The notes beneath the pieces were generated by a model. The model had not been told where the DNA came from. It was given only the letters and a program-made list of their open reading frames with translations, and made no database searches. 64,000 bases of DNA from Bradyrhizobium embrapense (lineage in GTDB: Bacteria > Pseudomonadota > Alphaproteobacteria > Rhizobiales > Xanthobacteraceae). Shown here piece after piece: positions 1-8,443 of this stretch. The stretch is from positions 434,001-498,000 of the forward strand of contig NZ_LFIP02000004.1 in the NCBI RefSeq assembly GCF_001189235.2, given 5' to 3'. The translations under genes were made by a program, and so were the position numbers. Numbering within the stretch: position 1 is the stretch's first letter; every line of letters begins with the position of its first letter.

Positions 1-610
1 AGCGGCTGTCGGTGGAGTTGTCGCGGTTGTCGCCCATCATGAAGAAATGCCCGGGCGGAACGGTGTAGACGATGGTGTTGTCCATATAGCTGTTGTCGGT
101 GCAGTCGAGCGACTCATAGCTGACGCCGTTCGGCAGCGTTTCCTTCCAGCGCTTGACCTTGGCGGTGGCATCCGCCGAGCCGCAGGGGTCCTCGCCGACG
201 AAATCGCTCAGCCGCTCGCGCTTGATCGGCTCATCGTTGATGTAGAGCAGCCCGCTCCGGACCTCGATGCGGTCGCCCGGCAGGCCGATGACGCGCTTGA
301 TGTAGTCGGTGGAGTCATCCCGCGGCAGGCGGAACACGACGATGTCGCCGCGGTTCGGCTCCGAGCCGAAGATGCGTCCCGAGAAGATGTTCGGCGAGAA
401 CGGGATCGAATAGTGGCTGTAGCCATAGGAATATTTCGAAACGAACAGGTAGTCGCCGACCAGCAGCGTCGCCTTCATCGAACCCGAGGGGATGTTGAAC
501 GGCTGGAACAGGAAGGTGCGGATGACGAGCGCTATCAGAAGGGCATGAATGACGACGCGGATGGTCTCGCCCAAGCCGCTCTCAGATTTGGTCCCGGTGG
601 TCGCGCTCAT
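1..610 (-). CDS. lepB: signal peptidase I (partial, C-terminus beyond window)
   Basis: Membrane-bound serine/lysine protease that removes signal peptides from exported proteins. About 203 residues are visible. An N-terminal transmembrane helix (about 17-33) is followed by the catalytic box PSGSM with the nucleophile Ser at about residue 44, then the general-base Lys in DYIKRVIGLPGD, and at the window edge the family signature MGDNRDNS. The start is the ATG at 610. It lies downstream of acpS on the same strand, the usual alphaproteobacterial order pdxJ-acpS-lepB (then rnc-era). The 3' end lies outside the window. Confidence 0.96.
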   Translation of the reverse strand, partial: MSATTGTKSESGLGETIRVVIHALLIALVIRTFLFQPFNIPSGSMKATLLVGDYLFVSKYSYGYSHYSIPFSPNIFSGRIFGSEPNRGDIVVFRLPRDDSTDYIKRVIGLPGDRIEVRSGLLYINDEPIKRERLSDFVGEDPCGSADATAKVKRWKETLPNGVSYESLDCTDNSYMDNTIVYTVPPGHFFMMGDNRDNSTDSR

Positions 611-892
611 TGCTTTCCCAATTCCCGCAGGCCCTGATGCCCACGCGGTGGCAGAACGTTCTCTCCACGCGAAGCGTTCGCCCCCCGCGTGAGGAAAATG
701 GCCTTGATTCTGATCTTGAGGGCAAATTCCGGCCTGAACCTGGAATCCGCGTCTCGCTCGATACCCTGCGGCGTTTTAGACGGTTGTTCGCAAGGGCGCA
801 ATCAATCGCCGCCTCAAAACTTCGCAATTCATTGAAATATCAGCGATTTTTTAGTTTTCTGAAGTTTTCTGGCAAATTCCGGCGCCACCCGC

Positions 893-1309
893 TCATGTGG
901 CGGGAGCAACCGCCGAAATTATGACGAAGGCCTGCGCCAGCGGCCAATCGTCCGTGATCGAAAGGTCGATCTGCGCCTGCATGCCCGTGGGCGTCAGCTC
1001 CTGGAGCCGAGCCAGCGCCCCGCCGGTCAGCCGCATCGACGGCCGCCCGCCCGGCAGGTTCACCACCCCCATGTCCTTCCACCACACCCCGCGCCGGATA
1101 CCGGTGCCGAGCGCCTTGGAGCAGGCTTCCTTTGCGGCGAACCGCTTGGCGTAAGTTGCGACCACCATCTTCTCATTGTTGGCGCGGCGCATCGCCTTGG
1201 CGCGCTCGGCGTCGGTGAAGATGCGGTCGAGGAAGCGCTCGCCGTGGCGCTCGATCACCTTCGCAACCCGGGTGATGTCGATCAGGTCGGAGCCAATGCC
1301 GATGATCAT
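893..1309 (-). CDS. acpS: holo-[acyl-carrier-protein] synthase
   Basis: Transfers the 4'-phosphopantetheine arm of CoA to apo-ACP in the cytoplasm, activating fatty-acid synthesis. At 138 residues it has the usual AcpS length. The N-terminal GIGSDLIDI carries the Mg-binding Asp (about residue 8), and FAAKEACSKALGTG carries the conserved Glu and Lys. Its ATG overlaps the pdxJ stop by 4 bp (ATGA), so the two are probably translationally coupled. A 283-bp gap separates it from lepB downstream. Confidence 0.96.
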   Translation of the reverse strand: MIIGIGSDLIDITRVAKVIERHGERFLDRIFTDAERAKAMRRANNEKMVVATYAKRFAAKEACSKALGTGIRRGVWWKDMGVVNLPGGRPSMRLTGGALARLQELTPTGMQAQIDLSITDDWPLAQAFVIISAVAPAT

Positions 1310-2067
1310 GCGCTGACCTTGGCGCGGCCGCGGTCCATTGCCGCACGCATCTCGCGCACCGTGGCGGCGATGCCGACGAACAGCGCCTCGCCCATCATGA
1401 AATAGCCGATGTTGAGCTCGCGGATCTCGGGCAGCGCGGAGATCGTCTCCGCAGTCTCATAGTCGAGCCCGTGGCCGGCATGGACCTCGAGCCCGGCCGC
1501 CTGCGCGAGCCTGGCGCCGGCGACGATGCGCGCCCACTCGGCCTCCGCCTTGTCCTTGTGGCCGTCGACCACGGCGTCGCACCAGCCTCCGGTATGGATC
1601 TCGATCACGGGCGCCTTCAGTTTCGCAGCCATCTCGATTTGCCTGGGATCGGCGGCGATGAACAGCGAGACCCGGATGCCGGCGTCGCTAAGCTTCGCGA
1701 TGAACGGCGCCAGCGCATTGTGCTGGCCGACCACGTCGAGGCCGCCTTCGGTGGTGAGCTCCTGGCGCCGTTCCGGCACCAGGCAAACGGCGTGCGGCCT
1801 GGTGGCGAGCGAGATCCGCAGCATGTCGTCGGTCGCCGCCATCTCGAAATTCAACGGCTTGGATATCTCGGCTTTGAGCCGCGCCATGTCCTCGTCGCGG
1901 ATATGGCGGCGATCCTCGCGCAAATGCGCCGTGATGCCGTCGGCGCCGGCCGCGATCGCGGCGAGCGCCAGCCGCACCGGATCGGGTCGCGCCCCGCCTC
2001 GCGCGTTACGCAAGGTCGCGACGTGATCAACATTGATACCGAGACGGAGCGGAGGAGCCTTTGACAT
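1306..2067 (-). CDS. pdxJ: pyridoxine 5'-phosphate synthase
   Basis: Condenses 3-amino-2-oxopropyl phosphate with 1-deoxyxylulose 5-phosphate to form pyridoxine 5'-phosphate (DXP-dependent vitamin B6 route). A TIM-barrel enzyme of about 253 residues, it opens with LGINVDHVATLRNARGG, the PdxJ hallmark, and later has HAGHGLDY and ELNIGYFMMGEALF. I chose the ATG at 2067 (MSKAPPLRLG). A TTG five codons upstream at 2082 is possible, but the ATG has an AGG motif at suitable distance. The stop overlaps the acpS start by 4 bp. Confidence 0.96.
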   Translation of the reverse strand: MSKAPPLRLGINVDHVATLRNARGGARPDPVRLALAAIAAGADGITAHLREDRRHIRDEDMARLKAEISKPLNFEMAATDDMLRISLATRPHAVCLVPERRQELTTEGGLDVVGQHNALAPFIAKLSDAGIRVSLFIAADPRQIEMAAKLKAPVIEIHTGGWCDAVVDGHKDKAEAEWARIVAGARLAQAAGLEVHAGHGLDYETAETISALPEIRELNIGYFMMGEALFVGIAATVREMRAAMDRGRAKVSA

Positions 2068-2158
2068 GTCTTTAACCTGCAACCAAACCTAACCTGTCAC
2101 CAAACCTGACCCATGCGCGCACAGCGATGCGGAGAACGGCGTCGCCCGCGCACCATCT

Positions 2159-4450
2159 TCAGCCGTTGACGCGCTCGACCCGTGCAACGACCGCCTTGGC
2201 GCGCAATTGCGCGATGATAGCGCTGAGATGTTTGAGGTCATAGACCTCTAGATCGATGGTCAGCTCCGTGAAGTCAGGCGATTGGCGCGACATGTGGATG
2301 TTGTCGATATTGCCGTCATGCTCGGCGATCACGGTCGCAATCTGGGCGAGGCTGCCCGGCTCGTTGACATTGTGCACCAGGATGCGCGCGGGGAAGCGCT
2401 GCGGCATGGTCTCGTCGATGTCCCAGCGCACGTCGAGCCAGCGCTCCGGCTCCTCCTCGAAATCCTTCAGCGCCGGCGACTGGATCGGATAGATCGTGAT
2501 CCCCTCGCCCGCCGTGACGATGCCGACGATCCGATCGCCCGGCACGGCGCCGCCGTTCGGCGCGAATTTCACCGGCAGGTCGGAATTGATGCCGCGCACC
2601 GGGATCACCGATGTGGCGCGCGCCGGATGCGGCGGGGTCTGCGTCTTCAGCTTGGCGGCGAGCCCCTTCTTGGCGCCGTAGCGCACCAGCCGCTCTTCCT
2701 TGTAGTCGGGATACATCGCGCGCGCGACGTCGGAGGCCTTGATCTCGCCGCGTCCGACCGAGGCCATCACGTCCTCGATCGAGGTGCGCGCGAGCCGCGG
2801 TAAGGCGCCCTTCAGCTTGTCGTCGGCATATTCGATCTTGGCGCGGGCAAACAAGCGGTCGACGATGCGGCGGCCGAGGCCGGCATACTGATCGCGCACC
2901 GCATCGCGGGTCGCGCGCCGGATCGCAGCGCGCGCCTTGCCGGTCCGGGCCAGCGCTTCCCAGGCGGATGGCGGCGCCGACTGCGCCTTCGAGGTCAGCA
3001 CCTCGACCTCGTCGCCGTTCTGCAGCTCGGAGGACAGCGGCGCGAACTTGCCGTTGATCTTGCAGCCGACCGCGCTGTTGCCGACCCCGGTGTGCACGGC
3101 GTAGGCGAAGTCGATCACGTTGGCGTTGCGCGGCAGCGCGATCAGCTTGCCCTTCGGCGTGAAGCAGAACACCTGGTCGTGGAACAGCTCGAGCTTGGTG
3201 TGCTCGAGGAATTCCTCCGGATTAGAGCTCTCCGAGAGGATGCCGATGGTGTGACGCAGCCAGGCGAAGGCGTTGGACTCGTGCTTCAGCCGCTCATGCG
3301 GCGAGCCAACCCCCTCCTTGTAGAAGGCATGCGCGGCGATACCGAACTCGGCGATCTCGTTCATTTCCTCGGTACGGATCTGCAACTCGACGCGCTGCTT
3401 GCCCGGCCCGATCACGGTGGTGTGGATCGACCGGTAGTCGTTCTGCTTCGGCGTCGAGATGTAGTCCTTGAAGCGGCCCGGCACGACCGGCCAGGTGGTG
3501 TGAACGATGCCGAGCGCGCGATAGCAGGCGCCGACATCGTCGAGGATGACGCGGAAGCCGTAGATGTCGGACAGCTGCTCGAAGCCGACCGACTTGCGCT
3601 CCATCTTGGTCCAGATCGAAAACGGCTGCTTGCGGCGGCCGAACACCCGGGCGGTGATGCCGTTCTTCTGCAGGTTCTTGGAGAGCTGGGTTTCGATCTC
3701 GCCGATCAGGTTGCGGTTGCGCTCGGCCAGTGAATCGAGCCGCTGCTTGACCACCGCATAGGCCTCGGGGTCGAGGACGAAGAACGATAGGTCCTCCAGT
3801 TCCCCGCGCATCTCCTGCATACCCATGCGGCCGGCCAGCGGCGCATAGATATCCAGCGTCTCCTCGGCGATGCGGCGGCGCGAGGCCGGCGGCACGAATT
3901 CCAGCGTCCGCATGTTGTGCAGGCGGTCGGCGAGCTTGATCAGCAGCACGCGGACGTCGTCGGCGATCGCCAGCAGCAGCTTGCGCAAATTCTCGGCCTG
4001 CTTGGCCTCGCGCGACACCAGCTCCAGCCGCTTCAGCTTGGTCAGGCCCTCGACCAGCGCGCCGATCTCATGGCCGAACACGTGGTCGATCTCGGCCCGC
4101 GTCGCCTCGGTGTCCTCGATCGTGTCGTGCAGCAGCGCCGCCACGATCGTGGCATCGTCGAGCTTGAGGTTGGTGAGGATCGCGGCGACCTCGAGCGGAT
4201 GCGAGAAATAGGGATCGCCGGAGGCACGCGTCTGGGTGCCGTGCGCCTTCATGGCGTAGACGTAGGCGCGGTTGAGCAGGTCTTCGTTGGTGTCGGGGTT
4301 GTAGGACCGGACGCGCTCGACAAGGTCATATTGTCGCATCATGCGGGTCCGCGGCTTGGCCGGCCGCTCCGCCGCGGACGACGCCGGCGCGACCGCGACC
4401 GTTTCGGTTGCAGCCTGCATCTGGATGGAACTGCGGCGTCGATACGCCAT
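2159..4450 (-). CDS. rsh: bifunctional (p)ppGpp synthetase/hydrolase (RelA/SpoT homologue)
   Basis: Makes and degrades the stringent-response alarmones (p)ppGpp. The 763 residues hold all four family domains in order: an HD hydrolase with LLHDTIED (about 105-112), a synthetase with YGFRVILDD and NDYRSIHTT (about 290-345), a TGS domain with VFCFTPKGKLIALP (about 425-490), and a C-terminal ACT domain (about 685-760). Both catalytic centres look intact, as expected for the single long Rsh of Rhizobiales. Start is ATG 4450; an internal Met at about residue 37 (position 4342) matches where other rhizobial Rsh proteins begin, so the N-terminal 36 residues are uncertain. It follows rpoZ, separated by a terminator. 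Confidence 0.95.
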   Translation of the reverse strand: MAYRRRSSIQMQAATETVAVAPASSAAERPAKPRTRMMRQYDLVERVRSYNPDTNEDLLNRAYVYAMKAHGTQTRASGDPYFSHPLEVAAILTNLKLDDATIVAALLHDTIEDTEATRAEIDHVFGHEIGALVEGLTKLKRLELVSREAKQAENLRKLLLAIADDVRVLLIKLADRLHNMRTLEFVPPASRRRIAEETLDIYAPLAGRMGMQEMRGELEDLSFFVLDPEAYAVVKQRLDSLAERNRNLIGEIETQLSKNLQKNGITARVFGRRKQPFSIWTKMERKSVGFEQLSDIYGFRVILDDVGACYRALGIVHTTWPVVPGRFKDYISTPKQNDYRSIHTTVIGPGKQRVELQIRTEEMNEIAEFGIAAHAFYKEGVGSPHERLKHESNAFAWLRHTIGILSESSNPEEFLEHTKLELFHDQVFCFTPKGKLIALPRNANVIDFAYAVHTGVGNSAVGCKINGKFAPLSSELQNGDEVEVLTSKAQSAPPSAWEALARTGKARAAIRRATRDAVRDQYAGLGRRIVDRLFARAKIEYADDKLKGALPRLARTSIEDVMASVGRGEIKASDVARAMYPDYKEERLVRYGAKKGLAAKLKTQTPPHPARATSVIPVRGINSDLPVKFAPNGGAVPGDRIVGIVTAGEGITIYPIQSPALKDFEEEPERWLDVRWDIDETMPQRFPARILVHNVNEPGSLAQIATVIAEHDGNIDNIHMSRQSPDFTELTIDLEVYDLKHLSAIIAQLRAKAVVARVERVNG

Positions 4451-4590
4451 GAACTCGCTGCCTCTCGCGCGGGACCGGAACGTCCCTTCTCAATCTAGTG
4501 CGCTTTCGAACGAAGCTGCACCCCGCGCGGGCCCTGGAACCATTCAATTTCCCGCGCCCGCATAGGACGCACCGTAACAGCGAAATTGTC

Positions 4591-4627
4591 AACAAAAGCA
4601 AAGGCCCGGAGCGATGTCCGGGCCTTT
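4591..4627 (-). terminator. rho-independent terminator after rpoZ
   Basis: An 11-bp perfect stem (AAAGGCCCGGA / TCCGGGCCTTT) with a 6-nt loop at 4600-4627, followed on the minus strand by GCTTTTGTT. It lies 38 bp past the rpoZ stop and before rsh, so rpoZ transcripts probably end here and rsh likely has its own promoter at about 4451-4590. Confidence 0.85.
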
Positions 4628-4665
4628 GGCAAATCTACTCGAAAATGAAGAGCTGAACGGCGAGA

Positions 4666-5058
4666 TTACTCGTCTTCCTCGGGCTGCTCTTCCGGGGGCG
4701 CCAGGCCCTCGAGGCCCTTCAGCAGCTCTTCTTCCGTCATGCGCTCGACTGCGACCTCGGTGTCGTCGGCATCGACGCTGGCACCGGCGGAACCGATCAG
4801 CGGCACGGTGTCCGGCTCGGGCTCGTCGACCTCGACGAACTTCTGCAGCGAGTGCACCAGTTCCTCTTTCAGGTCCTCGGGCGAGATCGTCGAATCGGCG
4901 ATCTCCCGCAGCGAAACGACGGGATTCTTGTCGTTGTCGCGATCAACCGTGAGTTGCGATCCCGACGAGATCATCCGGGCGCGATGCGCAGCCAACAGGA
5001 CGAGGTCGAAGCGATTGTCGACCTTATCAATGCAATCTTCGACGGTGACGCGAGCCAT
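4666..5058 (-). CDS. rpoZ: RNA polymerase omega subunit
   Basis: Small subunit that stabilises beta-prime folding in RNA polymerase. The 130 residues start MARVTVEDCIDKVDNRFDLV and continue with LAAHRARMISSG, the conserved omega core. The last 60 residues are acidic (ending PPEEQPEEDE), as in rhizobial omega proteins. It sits just upstream of rsh, the same neighbour relation as rpoZ-spoT in many proteobacteria. Start ATG 5058. Confidence 0.97.
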   Translation of the reverse strand: MARVTVEDCIDKVDNRFDLVLLAAHRARMISSGSQLTVDRDNDKNPVVSLREIADSTISPEDLKEELVHSLQKFVEVDEPEPDTVPLIGSAGASVDADDTEVAVERMTEEELLKGLEGLAPPEEQPEEDE

Positions 5059-5418
5059 CTCGAGGCGCTCCGTGGTAAAAGGGACCGAACATGTAGGTTA
5101 TGAGGGTTAGTTATAGGGCTAGCCCCCGTTTCGCAAGGTAAAATTTGTGATTTGCCTTCCCGACAGGCTCTGATAACCCCCTCTGCCGGGGCCAGAATGG
5201 CCGGAGCGTCTGACGACATGGCTAGGTTGCTGTCCCAGACAAGTAAATCTCTTCATTGCAATGTCAAAGGTCTAGGCTTTTTGCCCTCGCCTCACCATAA
5301 TTGCGGTGGTGACTGTCGCGGGGAAAGATTCACAGAACTTTAGGCAGCAACGCCGGAATTTACGCGCGGTCGATCACCGCCGCGCTAAGAACACGAACAA
5401 CCACGCGAGAACACTTTG
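5059..5418. other. intergenic region, divergent rpoZ / NYN gene
   Basis: 360 bp with no convincing gene. It must hold the rpoZ promoter (minus) and that of the NYN/UDG pair (plus). I see an AT-rich patch around 5130-5150 and 5245-5285 but no clear -35/-10 pair or RNA fold I would defend. Confidence 0.5.
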
Positions 5419-6051
5419 ATGTCGTCACCTGTTTCCAACAAGATCGCGCTCTTCATCGACGGAGCCAATCTTTACGCAACCGCAAAGACGCTCGGCTTCG
5501 ACATCGACTACAAGCGCCTCCTCAAGGAATTCCAGGGTCGCGGCACGCTGCTTCGTGCGTTCTACTACACGGCGATCATCGAGGATCAGGAATATTCGTC
5601 GATCCGTCCGCTGATCGATTGGCTCGACTACAACGGCTACACCGTGGTCACCAAGGCGACCAAGGAATTCATCGACGCCAGCGGCCGCCGCAAGGTGAAG
5701 GGCAATATGGACATCGAGCTCGCGGTCGATGCCATGGAACTAGCCGAGCACATCGACCAGATGATTCTGTTTTCCGGCGACGGCGATTTCCGCTCGCTGG
5801 TCGAGGCCGTGCAGCGTCGCGGCGTTCGCGTCACCGTCATCTCCACCATTGCGAGCCAGCCGCCGATGATCGCCGACGAGCTGCGCCGCCAGGCCGACGT
5901 CTTCACCGACCTCGTCGAACTGCAATCCAAGCTTGGCCGCGATCCGTCCGAACGTCCGGCCCCGCGCGAACCGCGTCATCACTCCCCGCAATTCCTGCAG
6001 CGCGCGACCACGATGGCCCCCCGGGGAGCCGATGACGATTTCGACGAGTAG
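5419..6051 (+). CDS. LabA-like NYN-domain protein (DUF88)
   Basis: NYN domains are PIN-like nucleases. LabA/DUF88 members are a widespread bacterial family, suspected of RNA processing, without a settled role. The 210 residues open with KIALFIDGANLY (first acidic catalytic residue), have VDAMELAEHIDQMILFSGDG then DFRSLVEAVQRRG (second acidic cluster, about 117-140), and end in a basic/proline-rich tail. Start ATG 5419; a TTG directly upstream is also possible. The last 20 bp overlap the uracil-DNA glycosylase gene in another frame, so the two are probably co-translated. Confidence 0.88.
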   Translation: MSSPVSNKIALFIDGANLYATAKTLGFDIDYKRLLKEFQGRGTLLRAFYYTAIIEDQEYSSIRPLIDWLDYNGYTVVTKATKEFIDASGRRKVKGNMDIELAVDAMELAEHIDQMILFSGDGDFRSLVEAVQRRGVRVTVISTIASQPPMIADELRRQADVFTDLVELQSKLGRDPSERPAPREPRHHSPQFLQRATTMAPRGADDDFDE

Positions 6052-6691
6052 TCTCGTCGCCGCACCTACGCGCCCCGACAGCAACTGTCAGCTCTGCGTC
6101 AGGCTGGCCGACTTCCGCACACAGGCCCGCGCGCTCCACCCGGATTGGTTCAACTCGCCGGTGGAATCGTTCGGCGATCCGAATGCGCGGCTGTTGATCG
6201 TCGGTCTCGCGCCCGGCATGCAGGGCGCCAACCGCACAGGCCGTCCCTTCACCGGCGATTACGCCGGCGATCTGCTCTATGCGACCTTGCTCGAATATGG
6301 CTTTGCCAGCGGCGTCTATCAGGCGCGGCCGGACGACGGCTTGAAGCTGGTGGACGCCCGGATCAGCAACGCGGTGCGCTGCGTGCCGCCGCAAAACAAG
6401 CCGCTGCCGGCCGAGATTAACACCTGTCGGCAATTCCTCCGCGCCACCATCGCAACCATGCCGAAGCTGCGCGCGATCGTGCTGCTCGGGCGGATCGCGC
6501 ACGAATCAACATTGAAGGCGCTGGATATGCGTCTGGCTGCCGCGCCCTTTGTGCACGGCGCCGTGCATAACGCGGGCACATTCAAGCTCTACGACAGCTA
6601 CCACTGCTCGCGCTACAATACGAATACGGGCGTGTTGACGACCGATATGTTCCGCAAGGTCTTCGCGACCGTGCGCAAGGACCTGGGCTAG
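6032..6691 (+). CDS. uracil-DNA glycosylase, family 5 (UDGb)
   Basis: Removes uracil and other deaminated bases from DNA in base-excision repair. Motif A reads GLAPGMQGANRTGRPFTGD and motif B is HCSRYNTNTG, the family-5 pattern, in which motif A lacks the polar water-activating residue of family 1. Four cysteines (CQLC near residue 20, RCVPP and NTCRQF near 120-137) fit the [4Fe-4S] cluster of family 4/5 enzymes. The ATG at 6032 lies inside the end of the NYN gene; an upstream extension in frame is unlikely because it lacks family similarity. Product about 219 residues. Confidence 0.93.
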   Translation: MTISTSSLVAAPTRPDSNCQLCVRLADFRTQARALHPDWFNSPVESFGDPNARLLIVGLAPGMQGANRTGRPFTGDYAGDLLYATLLEYGFASGVYQARPDDGLKLVDARISNAVRCVPPQNKPLPAEINTCRQFLRATIATMPKLRAIVLLGRIAHESTLKALDMRLAAAPFVHGAVHNAGTFKLYDSYHCSRYNTNTGVLTTDMFRKVFATVRKDLG

Positions 6692-6862
6692 CACAAGCGA
6701 CAGCCTTGGGGCGGAGCAGTCGCGCAATTTCGGAATATTAGAAAATACCCCTGAATTGCCCGACGTGTCGAGTTGCTCGGTCGAACGCCGGCCGTAGCCG
6801 GCTCCTTTGCATGGGGTTGTTTTCGATATTTTGGAACAGCCCCCTGCGTCGGCCCCGTGACG

Positions 6863-7444
6863 CTAGCCCTTGCGCGGGTTGTCCCTCAGCCATTCCAGCA
6901 CGTCGCCGGCGTTCCGGTCGGGCGGGAACACCGGATAGAACACGCGGGTGATGCGCGCATCGTCGATGATGAGCGCAAGCCGCTTGATCAGCGTCAGGCC
7001 CGCTACCGACATCGTCGGCAATCGCAGCGCGCGCGTCAGTTCCAGCGCTTCGTCCGACAGCACCGGGAACGGCAGATGCAGGCGCGAGGCCATTTCGGTC
7101 TGGTACGCGTTGCTTTGCGTCGACAGCCCGAACACCTGAGCGGCACCGGCCGCCTTCAGTTCGGCGAACAGGTCGCGGAAGGCGCAGGTCTGCGGCGTAC
7201 AGCCGCGGGCCCCCGGGATCATGTCCCAATCGTCGACCAGCCCGATCTTGCCGGGCTCGCCGGTTCGCGGATAGGCGAACACCACGGTGCGGCCCTCGAG
7301 CGCCGACAGCGCCACCGAGGTGTCGTCGGTGGCGCGCAGCCTGACCGACGGGATCGTCATGCCGGTCAGATGCGCGCCGCCGCCATCGTCCGTGGGTGCC
7401 GGGATCTTGCTCCAGTCGACGTCGGTCAGGCTGCTCTGGCTCAT
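6863..7444 (-). CDS. peroxiredoxin (AhpC/TSA superfamily, PrxQ-like)
   Basis: Thiol peroxidase reducing H2O2 and organic peroxides. About 193 residues. The active-site loop GARGCTPQTCAFRDLF has two Cys spaced as C-x4-C, the arrangement of atypical two-Cys PrxQ/BCP enzymes. The thioredoxin-fold core continues with VFGLSTQSNAYQTEMA and PFPVLSDEALELTRAL. I chose ATG 7444 (MSQSSL) rather than an ATG five codons upstream. Stands alone on the minus strand, upstream of nothing obvious. Confidence 0.9.
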   Translation of the reverse strand: MSQSSLTDVDWSKIPAPTDDGGGAHLTGMTIPSVRLRATDDTSVALSALEGRTVVFAYPRTGEPGKIGLVDDWDMIPGARGCTPQTCAFRDLFAELKAAGAAQVFGLSTQSNAYQTEMASRLHLPFPVLSDEALELTRALRLPTMSVAGLTLIKRLALIIDDARITRVFYPVFPPDRNAGDVLEWLRDNPRKG

Positions 7445-7492
7445 CAGACCAATCTCCATCCGCCGTCGTCGCAGTGTCGGGCTCCGAGCGCC

Positions 7493-7966
7493 CTAGCCCC
7501 GCGCCCGCATCAGGCGGCCCTTTTCGCGGCCCCAGTCGCGCTTCTTCTCGGACTCGCGCTTGTCGTGCAGCTTCTTGCCCTTGGCGACCGCGAGCAGCAG
7601 TTTGGCACGGCCGCGCTCGTTGAAGTACAGCTTCAGCGGAATGAGCGTCATGCCCTCGCGGTCGACTGCGCCAAGCAGCTTGTTGATCTGCTTGCGGTGC
7701 AGCAGGAGTTTTCGCGGCCGCTTCGGCTCATGGTTGAAGCGGTTTGCCTGCAGATATTCCGGGATATTGGCGTTGATCAGCCAGATCTCGCCGTTCTTGG
7801 AATCCGCATAGGACTCCGCGATCGTGCTCTTGCCGCTGCGGATCGACTTCACCTCGGTGCCGGTCAGCGAAATGCCGGCCTCGACCGTGTCCTCGATGGC
7901 GTAGTTGAAGCGTGCCTTTCGGTTTTCGGCGACAACCTTGATCGGACGTTCGTTCTTGTCGGCCAC
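7493..7966 (-). CDS. smpB: SsrA-binding protein
   Basis: Partner of tmRNA in trans-translation, rescuing stalled ribosomes. The 157 residues include NRKARFNYAIEDTVEAGISL, GTEVKSIRSGK, INANIPEY and the basic C-terminal tail KKRDWGREKGRLMRARG, all SmpB signatures. It ends in the usual Arg/Lys-rich helix that enters the mRNA channel. Only 1 bp separates its start from the mscL stop, so it is probably in an operon with mscL and dapA. Confidence 0.97.
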   Translation of the reverse strand: MADKNERPIKVVAENRKARFNYAIEDTVEAGISLTGTEVKSIRSGKSTIAESYADSKNGEIWLINANIPEYLQANRFNHEPKRPRKLLLHRKQINKLLGAVDREGMTLIPLKLYFNERGRAKLLLAVAKGKKLHDKRESEKKRDWGREKGRLMRARG

Positions 7967-7967
7967 G

Positions 7968-8384
7968 TTAGCTCTTCTTGAGGAGGTCGCGGATTTCCGT
8001 CAGCAGCACGACCTCGTCGGACGGCTTCGGCGGCTCGGCGGGCTTGGCCTCATCCTTGCGCTTGAATTGGTTCATGGCGCGAATGACCATGAACAGCACG
8101 AAGGCTATGATCAGGAAGTTCAGCGTCAGCGTCAGGAAGTTGCCCCAGGCCAGCACCGCGCCCTGCTTCTTGGCGTCGGCGAGGTTGCTGGCCGTCACCT
8201 TCGCTGAAAGCGGAGTGAAATAATTGGAGAAATCGAGTCCGCCCGTGATCGCGCCGATGATCGGCATGATGATGTCGCCGACCAGCGAGGTGACGATCGC
8301 CCCGAAGGCCGCACCGATGATGACACCGACGGCGAGGTCGACGACATTGCCCTTCATGGCGAATTCGCGGAATTCCTTCAGCAT
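7968..8384 (-). CDS. mscL: large-conductance mechanosensitive channel
   Basis: Inner-membrane pentameric channel that opens on hypo-osmotic shock. About 138 residues: N-terminal amphipathic helix MLKEFREFAMKGNVVDLAVG, TM1 with GVIIGAAFGAIVTSLV, periplasmic loop, TM2 (LNFLIIAFVLFMVIRAMN) and a charged C-terminal helix. The ATG at 8384 gives the canonical start and has an AAGGGG site six bases upstream. In-frame ATGs at 8390 and 8426 would add non-conserved residues. Sits between dapA (59 bp upstream) and smpB. Confidence 0.95.
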   Translation of the reverse strand: MLKEFREFAMKGNVVDLAVGVIIGAAFGAIVTSLVGDIIMPIIGAITGGLDFSNYFTPLSAKVTASNLADAKKQGAVLAWGNFLTLTLNFLIIAFVLFMVIRAMNQFKRKDEAKPAEPPKPSDEVVLLTEIRDLLKKS

Positions 8385-8443
8385 CCCCATCCCCTTCTGT
8401 TCGACATTGCGCACGGCGGTGTTCACGGCAGTAGCAGTCCGGT

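Noticed and set aside
3092..3733. 213-codon plus-strand frame opposite rsh
   Set aside because: Lies wholly within the conserved synthetase/TGS-coding part of rsh on the other strand.
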